DNA of 64,000 bases from contig CAYSMK010000007.1 of the NCBI GenBank assembly GCA_964432205.1, positions 1 through 64,000 of the forward strand. Direction: 5' to 3'. This document shows positions 1-8,252 of the stretch, in pieces; the first letter of the stretch is position 1, and every line of letters starts with the position of its first letter. The notes under the pieces were generated by a model. That model saw only the letters and a list, made by a program, of their open reading frames with translations, did no database searches and was not told where the DNA came from. The stretch comes from Geomobilibacter sp964432205. Its GTDB lineage: Bacteria > Desulfobacterota > Desulfuromonadia > Geobacterales > DSM-12255. Made by a program: the position numbers and the translations under genes.

Positions 1-1677
1 CCCCCCTCCCAGGCCCAGCCGACGCCGGATGGTACGGCCCTTTATGCCGCCAATTGTGCCGGCTGCCATGGCAGCCTGGCAAAGACGAACAAACCGGGCG
101 CCTCGGTGGCCCGTATCCAGTCCGCCATCACAGCGGGTAGCGGCGGCATGGGGTACCTCTCATCCATGAGCTCCCAGGAGATCCAGGCCATCGCAACGGT
201 CCTGGGTAGCCCTGCAACGCCTACCGCGCCGGCTGCACCGTCCCCCGCACCGGTGCCGGTACCTGCTCCTGCCCCGTCGACAACGGCTGACGGCGCTGCC
301 CTCTATGCCACCAACTGCGGCGGCTGCCATGGCCCCCTGGCCACCACCACCAAGAAAGGGATGACCGCCACCAGACTGCAGACAGCCGTCAGCGGCAACA
401 TCGGCGGCATGGGATTCCTTTCGACACTGACCGCCGCCGAAAATCAGGCGATTGTGGATGCCCTGGCCAGCAGCCCGGCACCCTCACCGGCCCCGGCACC
501 CTCGCCCTCGCCGGCACCTTCTCCGACCCCGGCACCGGCTGATGGGGCAACACTCTACGCAACAAACTGTGCCGGTTGCCACGGCGCACTGGCCGCCTCA
601 ACCAAGAAGGGGATGACCCTCGCCCGCCTTCAGTCAGCCATCAGTGGCAATATCGGTGGCATGGGGTATCTCTCCACCCTCACCTCTACCGAGCAGCAGG
701 CCATAGTTGGCGCGCTGGCCGTCACCACTCCGGCACCGGCCCCCACACCGGCACCAACACCGACGCCTGTTCCGGCACCGATCGACGCAGCGGCGCTCTA
801 CGCCACCAACTGCGCCAACTGCCACGGCACCCTGGCCAACTCGACCAAGAAGGGGATCACCCTGGCCCGTCTCCAATCGTCCATCAGCGGCAACGCCGGC
901 GGGATGGGCGTCCTCTCCTCGCTGAGCTCGGCCGAGCAGCAGGCCATCGTGAACGTCCTGGCCGTGGTCACCCCCGCACCGGCCCCGGCACCAACTCCGG
1001 CACCGGTTGACGGAACCACCCTCTACGGCACCAAATGCGCCGGCTGCCACGGAGCACTGGCCACCACCAACAAGCCGGGCACAACTCTTGCCCGACTCGA
1101 TGCGGCCATCAGCGGCAACGCAGGCGGCATGGGCACCCTTTCGTCCCTCACAGCTGCCGAGAAGCAGGCCATCGTGGACGTACTGGTCGTGACTACACCT
1201 ACTCCGGTCCCGACGCCGACTCCGACCCCGGCGCCGGTCGATGGAGCAGCGCTCTACGGCACCAGCTGCGCCGGATGCCACGGACCGCTGGCCAGCTCTA
1301 CCAAGGCGGGCGCCACAGCAACCCGCACCCAGACGGCCATCAACGGCAATGTGGGCGGCATGGGCTACCTCTCCACCCTGACCGCGGCCCAGGTCCAGGC
1401 AATCGCCACGGCCCTGGCGACCGTTACTCCGCCAACGACACCGGCACCGACGCCGGCATGCGGGAGCTGCCACGCCCTTCCTCCGTCAACGGGCCAGCAT
1501 TCCAAGCACCTCAGCCAAAGGGTAGCCTGCGCCACCTGCCACGGCACCGGCTACAGCACTACGGCCGTAAACGCGGCCACGCACAACAACGGTGTCAAGA
1601 ACGTGGGAGGCACCAGTGGCTGGAACGCCACGACGCGCAGCTGCTCGAACTCCTGCCATGGTACCGAGAGGTGGTAG
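1..1677 (+). CDS. Multiheme c-type cytochrome with tandem monoheme domains, 5' end outside the window
   Basis: The reading frame is open from base 1, so the gene starts upstream; the first internal ATG at 106 lies inside a domain and is not the start. About 558 codons are visible. Six domains begin near bases 28, 289, 541, 784, 1009 and 1240. Each has an LYxxxC-x2-CHG heme site, a basic KKG segment and a GGMG motif that could give the distal Met ligand. They are joined by Pro/Ala-rich linkers, and the period shrinks from about 87 to 75 residues. The C-terminal part is different: it has CGSCH, CATCH and a CX3CH site (CSNSCH) near the end. This gives eight canonical heme sites plus one atypical site in the visible part. 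Such proteins normally act in the periplasm or at the outer surface in electron transfer. Specific partner and substrate are unknown. Confidence 0.9.
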   Translation, partial: PPSQAQPTPDGTALYAANCAGCHGSLAKTNKPGASVARIQSAITAGSGGMGYLSSMSSQEIQAIATVLGSPATPTAPAAPSPAPVPVPAPAPSTTADGAALYATNCGGCHGPLATTTKKGMTATRLQTAVSGNIGGMGFLSTLTAAENQAIVDALASSPAPSPAPAPSPSPAPSPTPAPADGATLYATNCAGCHGALAASTKKGMTLARLQSAISGNIGGMGYLSTLTSTEQQAIVGALAVTTPAPAPTPAPTPTPVPAPIDAAALYATNCANCHGTLANSTKKGITLARLQSSISGNAGGMGVLSSLSSAEQQAIVNVLAVVTPAPAPAPTPAPVDGTTLYGTKCAGCHGALATTNKPGTTLARLDAAISGNAGGMGTLSSLTAAEKQAIVDVLVVTTPTPVPTPTPTPAPVDGAALYGTSCAGCHGPLASSTKAGATATRTQTAINGNVGGMGYLSTLTAAQVQAIATALATVTPPTTPAPTPACGSCHALPPSTGQHSKHLSQRVACATCHGTGYSTTAVNAATHNNGVKNVGGTSGWNATTRSCSNSCHGTERW

Positions 1678-1723
1678 GTCCAACAGACGGTAAGCAGAAA
1701 TAACGGCACATCACAGTGCAGCA

Positions 1724-1760
1724 CAACAAACGGGGGGACAGATTGTCCCCCCGTTTGTTG
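1724..1760. terminator. Strong hairpin after the cytochrome gene
   Basis: Arms of 17 nt at 1724-1740 and 1744-1760 pair perfectly around a 3-nt loop. The hairpin has a C/G-rich core and A/T-rich ends, lies 47 nt after the cytochrome stop and may work in both directions. There is no long T-run beyond the stem itself. Confidence 0.7.
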
Positions 1761-1783
1761 TTGACGCCCACCACGCGTACAAA

Positions 1784-1807
1784 AAGGGGCTCCGCCCGGA
1801 GCCCCTT
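1784..1807 (-). terminator. Rho-independent terminator of the GGDEF gene
   Basis: A 10-bp GC-rich stem (1784-1793 with 1798-1807) is followed on the minus strand by a short T-run, which reads as five A on the plus strand at 1781-1785. It lies about 80 nt beyond the stop of the GAF-GGDEF gene. Confidence 0.75.
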
Positions 1808-1884
1808 CTCAATCACTTCACCAGCAGGGCCTGCAGCAACAGCCCTTGTTTCGTCGCCGAACCCCGGCACCGCCGACTCGAGCG

Positions 1885-2943
1885 TTACGGGAGATTGGCA
1901 GCCCTGATCCCGTCCCGGCCCCCGCCTTTCACCGCGTACATCGCCTCGTCCGCCAGCCTCACCAGATCGAGATTCGAAGCCGCATCGTCCGGATAGGTGG
2001 CAATGCCGAAACTTGCCGTCACCTGGAATTCACGGCCGTCATCGGAACAAAATATCTGGTCGCGCATCACCTGCCGCAGCTTATTGACAAAGGTCAGTGC
2101 CCCGGACTTGGGGGTATTGGGAAGCAGGAGCACGTACTCGTCGCCGCCGAAGCGGGCGGCATAATCCACCACTCGAATGTTCCGCTTGATGACCCCCCCC
2201 ATCTCGCTCAGCACCCGGCTCCCCACCAGGTGGCCGAACGTATCGTTCACCTGCTTGAAGCGATCCAGATCGAGAAAGACCATGGAGAGCGGATGGCCGA
2301 AACGCCTGGCAGCCGTCACCTCCCGGTCGAGCAGGGTGTTAAAGTGCCGGGCATTATACAGACCGGTCAGGTCGTCGATGATGACCAGTTCGCAGACCCG
2401 TTGATAGTTGCGGGCGTTGTCGATGGCAATGGCTGCATAATCGGCGATCATCGCAATGATGTGCAGTTCGGACTCGCCGTATTCCCTGTCTTCCAGACTG
2501 TTCACCAGCTCGATGACCCCGAGCACCTGTCCCCTGACCATAAGCGGCACGCAGATGAGCGAACGGGTGGTGAAATCGACCTGCTGGTCGATCTGCCGGG
2601 CGAACCGGTCATCGCTCTGGGCGTCGCCGATCAAGAGCGGCTCGCCGTGCAGGGCCACCCACCCGGCAATACCCTCCCCCATCTTGAGCCGAACCTGCTT
2701 CAGTTCCTCGGCCACCGGCGACACCACGATCTCGAAATAGAGCTCATTGCTCTCCCGGTCCACCAGCAGGAGGGACCAGAGCTTCGGCTTGAGCAACGAC
2801 CCCACCTTGCCCATGATTACGTCGAGAACCTCCTTGAGGTTCAGGCTGGAGGTCAGGGCCTTGCCGATCTCCACCAGGGTGGCCAGTTCCTCGTCCCACC
2901 GCGCCGGGCGGTCAGACCGTGCAACAGCGGCCAGTTCCGTCAT
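1885..2943 (-). CDS. GAF-GGDEF protein, candidate Hypr (cyclic AMP-GMP) synthase
   Basis: The protein has 352 residues and no membrane segment. A GAF domain covers about residues 20-178 and a GGDEF domain about 185-350. The active-site loop reads GGDEY (266-270), and an RVVD I-site (257-260) lies five residues before it. The conserved segment starting VNDTFGH keeps the base-contacting Asn (N233), but the residue that is normally Asp in GHxxGD is Ser (S242, GHLVGS). In PleD numbering this is position 344. The same Asp-to-Ser change marks the Hypr GGDEF enzymes of Geobacter (GacA type), which make 3',3'-cGAMP. The product is therefore likely cGAMP or a mix with c-di-GMP; this is inference from one residue. 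A purine-rich RBS (AAGGGGG) precedes the ATG. It converges on the cytochrome gene. Confidence 0.9.
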   Translation of the reverse strand: MTELAAVARSDRPARWDEELATLVEIGKALTSSLNLKEVLDVIMGKVGSLLKPKLWSLLLVDRESNELYFEIVVSPVAEELKQVRLKMGEGIAGWVALHGEPLLIGDAQSDDRFARQIDQQVDFTTRSLICVPLMVRGQVLGVIELVNSLEDREYGESELHIIAMIADYAAIAIDNARNYQRVCELVIIDDLTGLYNARHFNTLLDREVTAARRFGHPLSMVFLDLDRFKQVNDTFGHLVGSRVLSEMGGVIKRNIRVVDYAARFGGDEYVLLLPNTPKSGALTFVNKLRQVMRDQIFCSDDGREFQVTASFGIATYPDDAASNLDLVRLADEAMYAVKGGGRDGIRAANLP

Positions 2944-3125
2944 TACGTCCCCCTTGCAATTGTCCCGTCCTCAATCTCGCCGGGCCTTTTCTCCTGTCGG
3001 CGCCGGAGAGGTTTTCTTGAGTGGTATGGAAGGAGTTTGTCCGACTGGCCGGCACTGGAATGCCGGCACGTCGACCGCACCTTCACCACAAGAATAATAG
3101 AGAAACATAAAAGCTCAACAGGGGG

Positions 3126-6100
3126 GGATTGAATCTAGCCCGTCCGCGAAGGACGGGCGCTCACGCCCGGTGGGGTCAGTCTGCCATGGCTCCGTGGTTT
3201 CAATCCTCGCCCGTCCGCGAAGGACGGGCGCTCCCAAGTTCGCCAACGGCATCGTCACTCTGTCGGAGTTTCAATCCTCGCCCGTCCGCGAAGGACGGGC
3301 GCTCATCAGGATCAGTGTTTCGTCGTCAGTGTGCAGCGGTTTCAATCCTCGCCCGTCCGCGAAGGACGGGCGCTCACCCGCTGGCCGTGGTATTCGGCCA
3401 GATCCTTGGAGTTTCAATCCTCGCCCGTCCGCGAAGGACGGGCGCTCCCGGACGTGTCGCTCTCGCATCCGCATCAGACACGTTTCAATCCTCGCCCGTC
3501 CGCGAAGGACGGGCGCTCGCACCGGTTATGGATTCATCTCCATCATCTTTGGCGTTTCAATCCTCGCCCGTCCGCGAAGGACGGGCGCTCCCAGCCCGGC
3601 CAGCCTCATCCCCCCTTCACTCCTGTTTCAATCCTCGCCCGTCCGCGAAGGACGGGCGCTCCGAAGAGCGACGCCTCGTCGGGCAACCGGTTCTTGTTTC
3701 AATCCTCGCCCGTCCGCGAAGGACGGGCGCTCCCCGCCCGGCATCAATGCCATGGTCGTGGTCGACAAGTTTCAATCCTCGCCCGTCCGCGAAGGACGGG
3801 CGCTCGGTATTCAGGGGCAAGCGCCACACCGTGGTCAAGGTGTTTCAATCCTCGCCCGTCCGCGAAGGACGGGCGCTCGTCGGCGGTGATGTTGTCCCGC
3901 ATGGTGGCAATGTTTCAATCCTCGCCCGTCCGCGAAGGACGGGCGCTCGTCACTGATCGATTCCTTCCAGATCAGCTTCAGCTTGTTTCAATCCTCGCCC
4001 GTCCGCGAAGGACGGGCGCTCCGTTGCACCAGGGTTGCGGGGGACTGGTACCGGGTGTTTCAATCCTCGCCCGTCCGCGAAGGACGGGCGCTCAATCATC
4101 CGGTGAAATCCTTGAAAAGCTGGGATGGTTTCAATCCTCGCCCGTCCGCGAAGGACGGGCGCTCAGACTCACAACTGGTCGGCCGCGGCAACGCTAAGGT
4201 TTCAATCCTCGCCCGTCCGCGAAGGACGGGCGCTCCTCCGCCGGTTTCTCGTCCGGCGTGGTGGAAACGAGTTTCAATCCTCGCCCGTCCGCGAAGGACG
4301 GGCGCTCGAGCTACGAAGTTTCCGAAGTCTACGAACTCGGCGTTTCAATCCTCGCCCGTCCGCGAAGGACGGGCGCTCGGTTCGCTGGCGCAAAGAGTCC
4401 TACGAGTACCAGGTTTCAATCCTCGCCCGTCCGCGAAGGACGGGCGCTCGGTACCTTTCGATATAATGGTGTCTCCGACATTCCAGTTTCAATCCTCGCC
4501 CGTCCGCGAAGGACGGGCGCTCACCCGTTGAACCCACAAAGGAGGCAACACACTATGTTTCAATCCTCGCCCGTCCGCGAAGGACGGGCGCTCGGCAATG
4601 TCTTCAGGGCTCGGCGCGGTGTCTTCTGTTTCAATCCTCGCCCGTCCGCGAAGGACGGGCGCTCTTTTATAAACCCTATAATCTGAGCCTGAGAAGCTGT
4701 TTCAATCCTCGCCCGTCCGCGAAGGACGGGCGCTCCACCTATATGGTCGGGACCATTTGCATACTCTATGTTTCAATCCTCGCCCGTCCGCGAAGGACGG
4801 GCGCTCCTAGGAGGCACCAATGCTGCTCAAAATCGGCCAAGTTTCAATCCTCGCCCGTCCGCGAAGGACGGGCGCTCCATGGTGCCTCCGGTGGGTTGCG
4901 TAGGGGCGGGGTGTTTCAATCCTCGCCCGTCCGCGAAGGACGGGCGCTCCGAGCAACTCGCCGCTGCCGGCTACACCGCCCCGGTTTCAATCCTCGCCCG
5001 TCCGCGAAGGACGGGCGCTCGCCCAGTCCTCGAAGTGCTTGCCTATGGTGCTGCGTTTCAATCCTCGCCCGTCCGCGAAGGACGGGCGCTCTGAAGGTCG
5101 CGGCCGAGCGGCTGGCCAAGGTGCTGGTTTCAATCCTCGCCCGTCCGCGAAGGACGGGCGCTCCAGAAGACGAGCGTTTTCAGCACCTCTTCCCAAGTTT
5201 CAATCCTCGCCCGTCCGCGAAGGACGGGCGCTCCTCGAACCTGATTTCAAGGAGGTTTCATATGTGGTTTCAATCCTCGCCCGTCCGCGAAGGACGGGCG
5301 CTCGTTTCCATTCTAGTTTCTCCTTTTATGGCTATCTGTTTCAATCCTCGCCCGTCCGCGAAGGACGGGCGCTCCAGATGTACTCGAACATCACCACGGC
5401 CCAGGAAGTTTCAATCCTCGCCCGTCCGCGAAGGACGGGCGCTCTGCCGCCTTGTACGCATCAATAAGCTTTTGCCGTGTTTCAATCCTCGCCCGTCCGC
5501 GAAGGACGGGCGCTCCCCGCTTCAGGGCCGACCAGTCGCCGGTCAGTTCGTTTCAATCCTCGCCCGTCCGCGAAGGACGGGCGCTCCCCAGGCGTGAACG
5601 ATTGACCATCTGAAAGGAGGTGTTTCAATCCTCGCCCGTCCGCGAAGGACGGGCGCTCAACTTCATAACTAGCGAGTGTCAGGGGGTTGAATGTTTCAAT
5701 CCTCGCCCGTCCGCGAAGGACGGGCGCTCGCAAGGCTCCAGGTACTGGACCAAATTGCCCACAAAGTTTCAATCCTCGCCCGTCCGCGAAGGACGGGCGC
5801 TCCGTGTGCAGCAGGCTAATCGCTATGACGGCCATGTTTCAATCCTCGCCCGTCCGCGAAGGACGGGCGCTCTGTCGGCGGTCCAGTTATTGATCATGGC
5901 CACGGTGTTTCAATCCTCGCCCGTCCGCGAAGGACGGGCGCTCATAGGGAGCTCGTCCCCTGCTTCGGTTTCCCAGTGTTTCAATCCTCGCCCGTCCGCG
6001 AAGGACGGGCGCTCTCCAAGGAATACCGCAAGATCATCCGCGAGCAGCAGGTTTCAATCCTCGCCCGTCCGCGAAGGACGGGCGCTCGCTCCGTCCTCCA

Positions 6101-7237
6101 CCCCTAAGAAAGCATCTCTGCTGTTTCAATCCTCGCCCGTCCGCGAAGGACGGGCGCTCATTCGAGGTGGGGAAAGAGCTGAAAAGGCACACGGTTTCAA
6201 TCCTCGCCCGTCCGCGAAGGACGGGCGCTCCATCGATCTCCTGGAAGGTGATGGGGAGCAGGCCGAGTTTCAATCCTCGCCCGTCCGCGAAGGACGGGCG
6301 CTCATGCCGTACGAAGTCATCGCCAAGGACTTCAGCAAGTTTCAATCCTCGCCCGTCCGCGAAGGACGGGCGCTCCAAGCTCGACGCCATCTACCTGGGC
6401 AAGGAAGCGGGTTTCAATCCTCGCCCGTCCGCGAAGGACGGGCGCTCCTGGTGGTGGTGAAGGGCGGGGAGCGGATCGAGGTGTTTCAATCCTCGCCCGT
6501 CCGCGAAGGACGGGCGCTCGCGGAGCAATAACGATGGCAAACGATCTGGCAAGTTTCAATCCTCGCCCGTCCGCGAAGGACGGGCGCTCCGGGAGCTTCT
6601 GCCGGACCACCGCCTTGGGGATGTTTCAATCCTCGCCCGTCCGCGAAGGACGGGCGCTCCCCGCAAGCGGGGGGAAGCTGGAAGGGGGGCAACGGGTTTC
6701 AATCCTCGCCCGTCCGCGAAGGACGGGCGCTCTGGTTCCCCGTACAACGCCTTTACTTCGCTCAACTGGTTTCAATCCTCGCCCGTCCGCGAAGGACGGG
6801 CGCTCCCGGCTCAAACCGTACCGGGCACAGATCGACAAAGTTTCAATCCTCGCCCGTCCGCGAAGGACGGGCGCTCTGATAGCCTCCTCTGTTCGTTGCT
6901 GCTGCAACGTGTTTCAATCCTCGCCCGTCCGCGAAGGACGGGCGCTCGCCCCCGCGGCAACTGCTGCAACGTACCTCTTTTACGTTTCAATCCTCGCCCG
7001 TCCGCGAAGGACGGGCGCTCTTGTGTCGGGGGACATCATCCTTTGCCTTGTCAGTTTCAATCCTCGCCCGTCCGCGAAGGACGGGCGCTCGCCGAAGGAC
7101 ATCACCATCGGCGCGCCTGGCAACGTGTTTCAATCCTCGCCCGTCCGCGAAGGACGGGCGCTCCAAGGGCCTCTTCCTCCAACTCCTCGGCGGTCAGCTT
7201 GTTTCAATCCTCGCCCGTCCGCGAAGGACGGGCGCTC
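3126..7237 (-). CRISPR. Type I-C CRISPR array, 58 repeats and 57 spacers
   Basis: Repeats are 37 nt and start GTTTCAATCC on the plus strand. On the minus strand they end GGATTGAAAC, the usual 3' end of type I-C repeats, so the crRNA precursor is read on the minus strand. An inner palindrome (CGCCCGTCC with GGACGGGCG) forms the crRNA stem. I counted 58 repeat starts from 3126 to 7201. Spacers are 33-36 nt and none is an obvious duplicate. The repeat at 3126-3162 is degenerate: seven mismatches, all in its first twelve bases. This marks the old, leader-distal end. All other repeats looked identical by eye. Both strands of the array are open in many frames, which gives spurious ORFs. Confidence 0.98.
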
Positions 7238-7408
7238 TGACCCCTTAAAAAGCGGCCAGTTTCCAGCATGTTACTTTGCCAATTCTGCGAACCGGCAGAT
7301 ATCGCGCCTGAGCAGGGCACCCCATACTCCACAATCCTCCGTTTTTTACTGTAATTTCAAACATCGCGAACATCCCCGCATTCCTGCTTCCGCACCAGGT
7401 TCGCGCAA
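7238..7408 (-). promoter_or_regulatory. CRISPR leader between cas2 and the array
   Basis: This 171-nt non-coding stretch lies between the cas2 stop and the leader-proximal repeat. It is more AT-rich than its surroundings, with A/T runs near 7241-7246 and 7342-7347. Its position beside the youngest, perfect repeat and downstream of cas2 fits the leader of a type I-C array, holding the array promoter and the integration signal. I could not fix the promoter elements. Confidence 0.75.
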
Positions 7409-7702
7409 TCAGACGACCAACGTTTCTTCGTCAAAAAAGACGGTTCTGGTCATGCCGTACTCCTCGACCCGCGTTTCCCGCGGCTCGGTCAGACGATAGA
7501 GCCGCAGGTTGTCCAGCTCCAACTTGACCTCCTTCAGCAGCTTTCGCCGCAACTGTTCATACTTCATCTCGTCCACCTGGCACTCGAACACCGATTTCTG
7601 CACCCGCTGACCGTAGTTCTTGCAGACCTGGGCGACACGGCGCAGGCGACGGCGTCCCTCTTTTGTCTCGGTGTTCACGTCATAACAGACGACAATCCAC
7701 AT
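7409..7702 (-). CDS. cas2: CRISPR-associated endoribonuclease/integration protein Cas2
   Basis: The protein has 97 residues, the usual Cas2 size. It has the ferredoxin-like N-terminus MWIVVCYDVNT with the conserved Asp after beta-1, then RRLRRVAQVCKNYGQRVQKSVFEC, typical of subtype I-C. Cas2 forms the central dimer of the Cas1-Cas2 spacer integrase. Its ATG is only 2 nt after the stop of the four-helix-bundle gene, so it is probably translationally coupled to that gene, and its ribosome-binding region lies within the minisatellite that encodes that protein's tail. The leader and array follow directly downstream. Confidence 0.95.
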   Translation of the reverse strand: MWIVVCYDVNTETKEGRRRLRRVAQVCKNYGQRVQKSVFECQVDEMKYEQLRRKLLKEVKLELDNLRLYRLTEPRETRVEEYGMTRTVFFDEETLVV

Positions 7703-7704
7703 GG

Positions 7705-8193
7705 TTAGTTACCTGAGTTACTTGAGTTGTTGGAGTTCGTAGAGTTACTTGAGTTCGTAGAGTTGTTGGAGTTCATTGAGTTCATTGAGTTCATTGAGTT
7801 CTTTGAGTTCTTTGAGTTCTTTGAGTTTGAAGAGTTGCTCAGATAGCGGGAAAATGCCATGACCATTTTAGATACCTCGTCAGCTAATCGATATAAGGCA
7901 TCGAACTCGGTCCTCGTCATATACCCTTGATCAAGCGCCACGTAGAGCGCGGACTGGACTTCCGCTGCCGAACCATGGGCAATAACGAGAAACTGGATGA
8001 ACTCCCGCGTTGTCTTCCTGGCAAACCCCTCGGCAATGTTGAGCATAATAGAAACCGCTGCCCGACGTATCTGATCACGCAGGCCAAAATCCCTGGCAAA
8101 CGAACCGGAATTGCTGATGGAATATACCTCCTTCACCAGCTCCCGCGCCTTTTGCCACGCCTGAATATCCTCAAACTGCTCTATCTTTGCCAT
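7705..8193 (-). CDS. Four-helix-bundle protein (S23/IVP family) with Asn-Ser repeat tail, inserted between cas1 and cas2
   Basis: The start chosen is the ATG at 8193, preceded by GGGGG; a TTG four codons earlier is less likely. The product has 162 residues. Residues 1-119 match the free-standing 23S-rRNA intervening-sequence/S23 four-helix-bundle family: an FEDIQAWQKAREL start, a GLRDQIRRAAVSI helix, NIAEGFARKTTREFIQFL, and a last helix ending ADEVSKMV. The same fold occurs in Avd of diversity-generating retroelements, but no reverse transcriptase is present here. Residues 120-162 are low-complexity NSx triplets encoded by a 9-nt minisatellite, so gain or loss of units keeps the frame. Function is unknown; the family is often thought to bind nucleic acid. 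It ends 2 nt before cas2 and is not a standard cas gene. Confidence 0.85.
   Translation of the reverse strand: MAKIEQFEDIQAWQKARELVKEVYSISNSGSFARDFGLRDQIRRAAVSIMLNIAEGFARKTTREFIQFLVIAHGSAAEVQSALYVALDQGYMTRTEFDALYRLADEVSKMVMAFSRYLSNSSNSKNSKNSKNSMNSMNSMNSNNSTNSSNSTNSNNSSNSGN
7715..7836. repeat. 9-nt minisatellite inside the four-helix-bundle gene, 14 units
   Basis: On the plus strand GAGTT recurs at exactly 9-nt spacing from 7715 to 7832, 14 times, with four variable bases between (GAGTTCATT, GAGTTCTTT and others). On the coding strand each unit gives AACTCx, read as Asn-Ser-x. Six of the units form two runs of three identical copies, a sign of recent expansion. Confidence 0.9.
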
Positions 8194-8203
8194 GTGCGCC
8201 CCC

Positions 8204-8251
8204 AACTCTAAACTCCATAAACTCCATAAACTCTATGAACTCTATGAACTC
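8204..8251. repeat. Inverted copy of the 9-nt minisatellite upstream of the four-helix-bundle gene
   Basis: On the plus strand AACTC starts at 8204, 8211, 8220, 8229, 8238 and 8247. Five of the six are 9 nt apart and the first step is 7. AACTC is the complement of the GAGTT core at 7715-7836, so the two arrays are in inverted orientation around the gene. It fills most of the gap between the cas1 stop and the next start. Confidence 0.9.
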
Positions 8252-8252
8252 T

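Noticed and set aside
634..1473. Minus-strand frame of 279 codons opposite the cytochrome
   Set aside because: It mirrors the repeated heme domains and has a low-complexity composition.
6877..6983. Possible duplicated spacer pair sharing GCTGCAACGT
   Set aside because: Only 10 to 12 bases match, at different offsets; the rest of the two spacers differ.
3129..7499. Many long frames across the CRISPR array on both strands, encoding repeated peptides such as FQSSPVREGRAL
   Set aside because: The 37-nt repeat has no stop codon in its frames, and the spacer lengths cycle the frames. These are by-products of the array.
7705..8193. Diversity-generating retroelement based on the Avd-like fold
   Set aside because: No reverse transcriptase and no template/variable repeat pair is present in the window.
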